A stretch of 64,000 nt of DNA from the NCBI GenBank assembly GCA_028386065.3, contig JAKUCV010003566.1, positions 62,626 to 126,625 on the forward strand, given 5' to 3'. Below the pieces are notes generated by a model, which saw only the letters and a program-made list of their open reading frames with translations, made no database searches and was not told the origin of the DNA. Both the position numbers and the translations under genes were made by a program. The DNA comes from Turnera subulata. Lineage: Eukaryota; Streptophyta; Magnoliopsida; Malpighiales; Passifloraceae. Below are positions 57,017 to 64,000 of this stretch, piece after piece; within the stretch, counting starts at the first letter, position 1, and each line of letters opens with the position of its first letter.

Positions 57017-60000
57017 ATGAGGATCCTTGCCTGGAACTGCCGCGGGCTTGGGAATCCGCAGGCAGAGAATAATTTGGTCAAGCAGGTACAACTTGACTCT
57101 CCCAATTTGGTTTTCCTTTCTGAGACTAGATTGAAAACCAATGAATTACACAGGTTAAATACTAGACTTTGTTTTCCCCATGTGTTGATAGTAGAGTGTT
57201 CAGGAGCAGGTAATAGCCGGAGTGGATGCCCAGCATTGCTATGGCGAGATATTTGGGATGTCACGTTGGAGAGTATGTCGTTACACCACATTGATGTAAA
57301 GGTTAGATACAGTGTGATGACGGATGAGGAATGGAGGTTCACAGGGGTTTATGGGTGGCCAGAAAACACAAACAAACATCTCACTGGGGAGCTGATGCGT
57401 AATCTATCATCTCAGATGGACCTGCCTTGGGTCATTATGGGAGATTTCAATGAGATAAGGTTTGCACATGAAAAGGAGGGAGGACGAACCCGCGATTTCA
57501 GAAGCATGTCCGCTTTTAATGATGCCATTCAGTCTTGTGACCTGGAGGAGATCAAATTTATTGGCAATTTATTCACCTGGGATAATGCCCATGACGATAG
57601 CACTCATATTCGTTAACGACTTGATAGGGGTTTAGCTACCAGGCGTTGGAAGGATTTGTTCTCGGAGTGTGTGGTTGTAAACCTACCACGACACTTTTCT
57701 GATCACTCCCCCTGCTACCTCGGCATCGAACTCGTGTTTGTGAGGCCCGCTCTGATAAACCTAGACCGTTTCGCTTTGAAAAATTGTGGTTGCAGGAGGC
57801 TGATTTTAGCCGGGAGGTTGAAATTGCATGGGAGCACTATGTATATGGCGTGGGTCCGAGAGGTATAAATGAAAGACTGATCTTCTGTGGCAACCATTTT
57901 TCTCAGTGGAACTCTACGATTTTTGGTTCGGTGAACAAAACATTGAAACAATATCGAGACCAACTGCAAAAACTACAGAATAGGAGCCAAACTCCAAAAA
58001 TCAGAGAGAAGGTGAAGAAGATTTATGTAAAAATCAACGACTTAGTCCGGAAGGAGGAGACCATGTGGGCACAGCGATCACGAGCATCATGGCTCCGGGA
58101 GGGTGATTGTAATACAAGTTTTATCCATGGCAAGGCCACTCAAAGGAAAACTCGCAGCCGGATTAAGCGACTTCAGGATGCTGGGGGGGTATGGCACTCA
58201 AGCCGTACTGATATTGAGGCTATATTGGTTGATTTTTACAAGGACCTTTTCACATCCGTGGGATGTACGGCGATGGATACTGTGATCAATTGTGTGTCCC
58301 CAAGGTGACTGATGCTATGAATGCCATTCTCACAAAGGACTTCACCCGTGATGAAATTGAGTGTGCTCTATGGCAAATGCATCCTACCAAAGCACCAGGA
58401 CCTGATGCAGGTAGGGAAATGCATCCTACCAAAGCACCAGGACCTGATGGTATGCCTGCACTCTTTTATCAACATTTTTGGAAAATCTTAGGACCTAATA
58501 TTTCTGATATTATTCTTTATTTTCTTCGCAGTGGTGTCAGTTTTTCTAGTTTTAATTCTACTTTTATCGTGCTTATTCCTAAAGTGTCGAGTCCAGAGTC
58601 GTGTAGTCGGTTTCGTCCTATTAGTCTTTGTAATGTTTTCTATAAATTAATTGCTAAAGTCTTGTGTAATTGATTGAAAGTCATACTACCGGATATCATC
58701 TCCCCAAATCAAAGTGCATTTGTCCCTGGTCGTCTCATCACTGACAATTCCCTACTAGCTTTTGAGATTTTTCATCACATGAGGAAAAAGCGGAGAGGAA
58801 AACGGGGCATTGTAGGATTAAAAATGGACATGAGTAAGACTTATGATAGAGTGGAGTGGGAATTCTTAGAGAGGATAATGAGAAAGTTGGGATTTTGTGA
58901 AACTTAGATCTCGTTAATCATGAATTGTATTACATCTGTGTCCTTTTCTATATTGATTAATGGGGTTCCTAGTGAAAGTTTCAGGCCTATGCATGGTTTA
59001 AGACAGGGTGACCCTCTATCCCCTTATCTTTTCCTATTATGCACAGAGGGGTTCTCCGCTTTGATAACAGATGCAGAAAGGAGGGGCAGGATTCATGGGG
59101 CACAGATTGCTCGCACTACACCGCTGATTACTCACCTATTTTTTGTAGATGACTGTCTTTTGTTCACTCGGGCTGTACAACAGGAGATTCAGACAATGAT
59201 CCAAATCATCCGCACCTATGAGGAGGCATCAGGCCAACGTACAAATTTCGACAAATCAGCGTTTTCCATGAGCCGCAAAATGCATGAACAATTTGCAATT
59301 CAGGTCCAACAGTGGACGGGTTTTAACACGGTGGATAGATTCCAGAAGTACCTTGGTATGCCTACGGTGATTGATCGTTCGAAGAAAGCCATCTTTAGCT
59401 CAATCCGTGATAGGATGTGCAAGAAACTGTCAGGGTGGAAGGAGAAGACGCTGTCTGCTGCAGGAAAAGAAGTGCTAATTAAATCGGTAGTACAGAGCAT
59501 CCCCACATACATCATGAGTTGCTTTCTTATTCCCATGGCACTTATGATGAGATGGAGAGAGCGATGAGGAAATTCTGGTAGGGACATGAGGATAACAAGC
59601 ATGGGATATGCTGGGTTGCTTGGGATAAGATTTACCGGCCAAAGAAACATGGTGGACTTGGCTTCCGAAGATTGGGCTATTTTAATGAGGCAATGTTGGG
59701 TAAACAGGCATGGTGACTTATTCAGAAGCCTGATTCTTTACTTGCTCAGGTCCTAAAGGCGAAGTATCACCGGCGCACCGATTTCATGGCTGCCAAACTT
59801 GGGGGCCTACCGAGCTACACATGGCGTAGCATCCTTAAGGGAAGGGAAGTGATTTGTCGTGGTGCCCAATGGATCATTGGCAATGGTGAATCTGTACAAG
59901 CTTGGCAGGACCAATGGTTGGATAATGGAGGTACACCGCAACGGAACCTGGATGCTTTAGTCCATGATGATTCTCTTATGGTCAGTGAGCTCATTGATCC

Positions 60001-61200
60001 AGAATCCGAGGGCTGGAATACTCTCGCTATAGCTGCCACGTTCGATGCTGATACTACTTCCAAAATTTGTCAACTTCCACTGAGCATAAGACGTCCACCT
60101 GATCGACTTATATGGAGATACACGAAGGATGGGAACTACACCGTTCGTAGTGGCTATCATCTTTTAATGTAGGGAGGCCATGCAGCTTCGGATGAACAAT
60201 GGTGAAAATGGCTCTGGCAATTATCTATTCCACCTAAAGTTAGAGTCTTCTTGTGGAGATTGTATCTTAATTCGCTAGCCACGTGAACTAATCTGAAGTA
60301 CAGACAGGTAGTGGAATCTGTGTATGCCCCTTGTGTGCGAATGGACCTGAAAATTTGCTTCATCTTTTCAGGGATTGTGTGTGGGCACAGGACGTCTGGA
60401 GGCACACATTCCCCACAATGTCACAGTTTATCTCTCAATCTCACACTTAGTGGCTTCAGGAACTCAAGCAAAGGTTAGGTGCGGAACAGTTCGAGGTGTT
60501 GGGGCTGGTACTATGGTCCATGTGGAAGTCCCGTAATGATGTGATCTTTAACAACATCCAACCGGATGCCTCGTCCACCGTTCAGCGTGCTTTAGGCATA
60601 TACCAAGATCTCGTGCGGGCACTAGCGGTGAACGACACTACAAATGTATGCCCCGCTCCTGTTAGCAATCCCAAATGGCAGAGGCCTCCATCGGAGTGGG
60701 TGAAAATTAACACGGATGCAGCCTGGCGGGACAATGAGTCTAGACTGGGGGTGGTGGCCCGATCATCGGACGGTTCGGTGTTATTTTGTGCCCATAAACT
60801 GGTGACCGGCGCAACAGATCCAGGAGAAGCAGAAGCTCTTGCAAGAGTCTTTGGAATGCGTTTGGCGGTATCACACGGGCTCAAGTTGGTGGTGTGGGAA
60901 ACTGACTGTATGGGGCTGATCACGGCACTGTCTTCGAATACATTGCCTAACAACCGCACGGGCTCTCACTTATTGGAAATTCTAGAGTTATCTTTGTCTT
61001 TTGTCTCTTTCAATTTTCAGTTTGTTCGAAGGAGTGCAAACTTGGTAGCGCATTCCTTAGCACAGCTTTCGTCAGTGTATGAGTCGGAACCGGTCTGGGA
61101 TACTACTGTCCCGCAGTCCATTGAACCCATTGTAATTTCTGAAATGCTTTATGCAATAAAAGTGCAATGGTTCCCTAAAAAAAAAAGAAAACTTGCTTGA
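57017..61200 (+). pseudogene. LINE ORF2: endonuclease, reverse transcriptase, zinc-binding domain, RNase H
   Basis: ATG at 57017 begins the apurinic-type endonuclease (MRILAWNCRGLGNPQ, FLSETRL, WVIMGDFNEI, FSDHSPC). RT motifs follow: TKAPGPDGMPALFYQHFW, FRPISLCNVFYKLIAKVL, QSAFVPGRLITDN, LRQGDPLSPYLFLLCTEG and the catalytic FVDD box (LFFVDDCLLF near 59140). The zinc-binding region is poorly preserved near 60220-60400. RNase H reads KINTDAAWRDNESRLGVV, PGEAEALARVFGM and ETDCMGLITAL. In-frame stops at 57614, 58671 and 58905 and frameshifts near 57740, 58300, 59560 and 60180 inactivate it. A 42-bp in-frame tandem duplication lies in RT (58375-58449). Confidence 0.9.
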
Positions 61201-61201
61201 G

Positions 61202-63029
61202 TGGGACCGAATCACTTATTAATGCACAACGGCAAGGTTGCTTAAAATGTAAAAAAGATTGGATGATATAAAGATGGTATGAAAATTAAAATCCTTCTTT
61301 TGGCTTTTTTTTTTCAAAAAATCCTTCTTTTGCCTTCCTTTTATCTAATTAGTCCCACTAAAACGTGTACATTTCTTTTCCTGACTGAACAGTTATTGTA
61401 TGAGCTGTAGTAGTTAATAATTGTCCTTAAGTTGGTTAAGTCGCAAAATCTTAATTCCTAAAGTACCCCCAACTCCCAAGCAATTAGCGCCAAAATATCT
61501 TTCTGTCGAGAATCTAGATAAGAGAAAAAAAGATGGCGCGAAAAGGTTCGTTGGTCAGTTACAAAACCCCGAATTTGTGGCGACGCCTTTGGTTCTCAGA
61601 TTTTTTCCCATCTACGCGTAATTCGTTTCCTTATTCCCTCTCCTCATCGTCTCATATCATTAATCTCAAAACAATGATTAAAAATTAATCAAAACATATA
61701 GTAAGTATTCAATCCAGAAATTCCCATTGTCACTTTTGGTGTTGTTTCTTTCTCTTTACTTTCTTTTTCGAGATGAGAAATTCCGGTAGTGATTTATTAA
61801 TTTCATCATTTTATCATTAATATAATAATCACTGAAATTAGACCTCACGTTTTCAGATTACGTTTAGTTTCAGTTCAGGGTTAGTTTTTCTGTTTTGTGT
61901 GGTTAATTGGCTTGATATGAATCCAATGGGTTAATTTTTTTCATTTTTTTTTGGGTTGTTGTTAATTATTGCTCTCTTCCTTCTCTTCCTCCTCTATCCC
62001 CTCTTCCTTAATTTCTGTTGGTGGTGGCCTGTAGATTGAGGAGAAACAGCCAGAGGAAGATTGGATAATCGCCGGTGCAATCGCCGGCGATTTGATTTTG
62101 GTGGCAGATTAAGATTGCAAAATTTCCGACCAAAAAGAGCCTCTAAACAATAAAGAGTGAGTTTATATATTTTGGCCACACATGTATGTACATTATGTTC
62201 TTCGTCGTCCCATTTATCCTGAGATATGATTATGATATATATTGTCGCCATTCAAAAAGGCATTCTATTTCGTTCTTGGCCTTTCTGTTCTGGTTTGAAT
62301 CTAGATTTTCATTGTATAATTGTTTTTATAGCTAAACGTTATAAGATGGTCATACCAAACTAATATCCCTAGCAAATTATATCTCCCCATAATCAGTTAG
62401 CACTTGTGGGTTATATGAAATTTCTGGAAAATTATGCCATGACCAAGAAACTTGCAATATTGTTGTCGCCACCATCTAATTAATATTTTTGGGACAATGA
62501 GGCGCCAGTTATTTCTTGGTAGGAATTAAAATAGCTAACAATTGCATATCTTAGAAAATGTATAGAGGCTTATGATCCTCAGTTTTATGTGTTCATGACT
62601 AATTATGAGTACTGAAATAAGTGAAACTTTATGTTCCTATGATGAGTTCCACTATATAATCCGCTGTCATTGTTTTTGCCTCAACCAGTATGAGTGCATA
62701 GTCGAATATTGGAGGCATTCTGGTGTAATATTAAGACAATTGTAGCTGCTGCTGGAGTTATTGGTTGTTAGTATTTGTTTTGACATTTGGGGATTAGAAA
62801 TGAAGCCTTGGTTACATTGATTGAATTGAGGATGCCTGATCACATGCACGTAATATGCCTTAAATCTTTTCTTGATGCTCATGAATGTGGCTAATTAGTC
62901 TTATACCTCATCGTCATATTGTGAACATGTAGGAGGAGAGTTTCATATTAATTATAGGGCATTATTGATGATCAAAAGCTAGCTAGCTAAATCAGATTAT
63001 ATAATACTTGGAAGCAGGTTTATAGATAT
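61202..63029 (+). other. Intergenic DNA and probable 5' UTR with intron of the next gene
   Basis: No coding region is supported. A GC-richer block at about 61980-62155 (containing CGCCGGTGCAATCGCCGGCG) looks like a 5' UTR exon. AAAGAGTGAGTT at 62152-62163 offers a donor, and 'TTGGAAGCAG' before 63017 an acceptor, 13 bases upstream of the ATG at 63030. A leader intron of about 860 bp is therefore likely. Confidence 0.5.
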
Positions 63030-64000
63030 ATGGGCTTGGAACATGGAAGCGGAAACGATAACCATTCAAAATCAAATCCAGTTGTAAGTGAAGGGAGTGG
63101 AGGCAGCATCGAACACCAAGATGCATATCCAAGGCTTCGTGTTAGGGTAGAAAGTAGTGACAGTTTTGAGATGAATCCTGAGGCAACTATGAAGGATAGT
63201 GGGAGCAGTAGTAAAAGCTCTGGAATATCAGACCCGGAGGTTATTGATGGGAATGATGAGAAGGGAAGCAGTGGTAAACAATATTCTTATGAATCAAATA
63301 CCAATACAGAGGTTATAAGCAGTAACCATTCAGAATCAGGATCTCCTCGAAAGGTGAAGGATGGAGGTGGAGGTGTTAATGATTGCAACCCATTCCAGCC
63401 GGCCTTAAAAGTACGCTCTCCCTCTTCTTCATCTTCCTCACGTTCATCATTGGATGATCTTTTCCCCGTCGTGGACACAGAATTAGGAAGTTTTAATCCA
63501 AGGAAATTTTCCACCCAAACACCACCTCCTCATGATGAAGGGGCTCATCAAATAACAGCAGCAGCAGCACAAGAGCATCAGTTTGCTGTTCCTAGTAGTA
63601 ACTCTTCTTCCAAATCAGACCAAGAGGATGACAATAGCTCAACTGGTCAGTCACTGACATTTCCAGTTGCAGATGCAATTGCTCATGAATCCTTACGTCG
63701 AAGTGAGTCATCACCAACCATGTCGCCTCCAGTCCAAGTCATGGACCGATCATCAGGATATGATCCCATGAGAATCCCATTATCTGTGTTTGAACCCAGC
63801 TCAACAACATTGGATTGGAGTTGTGCCTCCAACGATTCGTTGTTTAGTATTCATGTCGGGAACAATAGCTTCTCGAGAGACCAACAAAATCTGTTCAATG
63901 AATTGAAGTCCGAGGAACTTGCCAAATTAGAGGAGTCACATATATTGAGTCCTACCGAACCCTTCCCAGAGGTGGACAGGGATGAGGAGTTGAAGGTTCC
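63030..64000 (+). CDS. Serine-rich protein of unknown function, 5' part (runs off the window)
   Basis: An open frame of 323 codons begins at ATG 63030 and is still open at the window end. The protein is rich in Ser, Asp, Glu and Pro and looks largely disordered (VRSPSSSSSSRSSLDDLFP; a short Ala run encoded by GCA repeats). A more conserved-looking block reads GYDPMRIPLSVFEPSSTTLDW, then WSCASNDSLFSIHVGNNSFSRD, which I recall from uncharacterised serine-rich plant proteins. No signal peptide, membrane segment or enzymatic motif is seen in this part. The start fits the predicted leader intron, and no upstream in-frame ATG was found near it. Function is unknown. Confidence 0.75.
   Translation, partial: MGLEHGSGNDNHSKSNPVVSEGSGGSIEHQDAYPRLRVRVESSDSFEMNPEATMKDSGSSSKSSGISDPEVIDGNDEKGSSGKQYSYESNTNTEVISSNHSESGSPRKVKDGGGGVNDCNPFQPALKVRSPSSSSSSRSSLDDLFPVVDTELGSFNPRKFSTQTPPPHDEGAHQITAAAAQEHQFAVPSSNSSSKSDQEDDNSSTGQSLTFPVADAIAHESLRRSESSPTMSPPVQVMDRSSGYDPMRIPLSVFEPSSTTLDWSCASNDSLFSIHVGNNSFSRDQQNLFNELKSEELAKLEESHILSPTEPFPEVDRDEELKV

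Larger units (their letters stand above)
51153..61187 (+). mobile_element. Nearly full-length L1-type LINE, with nested insertions
   Basis: Direct repeats AACTTGCTTAAG (51141-51152) and AACTTGCTTGAG (61190-61201), one mismatch, bracket the element just outside the A-tail, giving a 12-13-bp target duplication. Inside are a 5' UTR (51153-54397, interrupted by a solo LTR), ORF1 with DUF4283 and a CCHC knuckle, an unidentified approximately 1-kb insert, ORF2 with endonuclease, RT, zinc-binding domain and RNase H, and an A-rich 3' end after GCAATAAAAG. Without the two insertions the element would be about 6.5 kb, the usual size of plant L1 elements. Several stops and frameshifts show it is inactive. 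Confidence 0.88.

Overview
This is a nuclear segment of a flowering-plant genome, almost certainly a eudicot. It has AT-rich DNA, genes split by GT-AG introns, plant-only families (RUS/DUF647, phytocyanin-like, WAK-type galacturonan-binding, PPR, MRS2), a eukaryotic tRNA-Asn, plastid-derived DNA and dense plant transposable elements. All gene models were assembled by hand from splice signals, reading phase and family knowledge recalled from memory. No database search was run.

Layout. 1-4.2 kb holds the 3' part of a long LTR (ending at 2142), a 1.47-kb Mutator-like foldback element and a Stowaway-like MITE. 5.9-6.7 kb encodes an early nodulin-like (phytocyanin-fold) GPI-type protein. 9.4-14.4 kb (minus strand) is a complete 15-exon RUS3-type gene with a SINE in one intron. 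14.9-15.85 kb is a patchwork of plastid DNA (diverged rps11, partial 16S rRNA, and an unidentified ORF). 16.2-23.0 kb is a decayed Ty1/copia element in minus orientation, with both LTRs and a nested 773-bp inverted-repeat element. 23.6-27.0 kb is a 5'-truncated, decayed LINE, and 27.1-28.0 kb is a second Mutator-like foldback of the same family as the first.

28.2-45.4 kb is the gene-rich core: tRNA-Asn(GTT), a single-exon P-class PPR gene, a three-exon WAK-like galacturonan-binding protein without a kinase, a 12-exon purple acid phosphatase (PAP1 type) followed by a relic of a duplicated last exon, and a six-exon MRS2/CorA magnesium transporter (MRS2-5 type, minus strand). 47.8-61.2 kb is again repeats: a SINE, a 1.4-kb 5'-truncated LINE with a clean 385-codon ORF, and a nearly full-length LINE (51153-61187, bounded by target duplications). 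That LINE was later hit by a 2.56-kb LTR element, now a solo LTR with a perfect 5-bp duplication (51439-54001, containing a 52-base assembly gap). The window ends inside a serine-rich gene of unknown function on the plus strand (from 63030).

The host genes look like independent housekeeping genes (magnesium transport, phosphate metabolism, organelle RNA processing, cell wall and surface), not an operon-like system. I found no CRISPR array, gene cluster or clearly new multi-gene system. The most unusual observations are arrays of short hairpin repeats in the copia element, the composite and strangely diverged plastid insert, a shifted splice acceptor in PAP1 that deletes two residues, and several insertions whose target-site duplications can be read directly.
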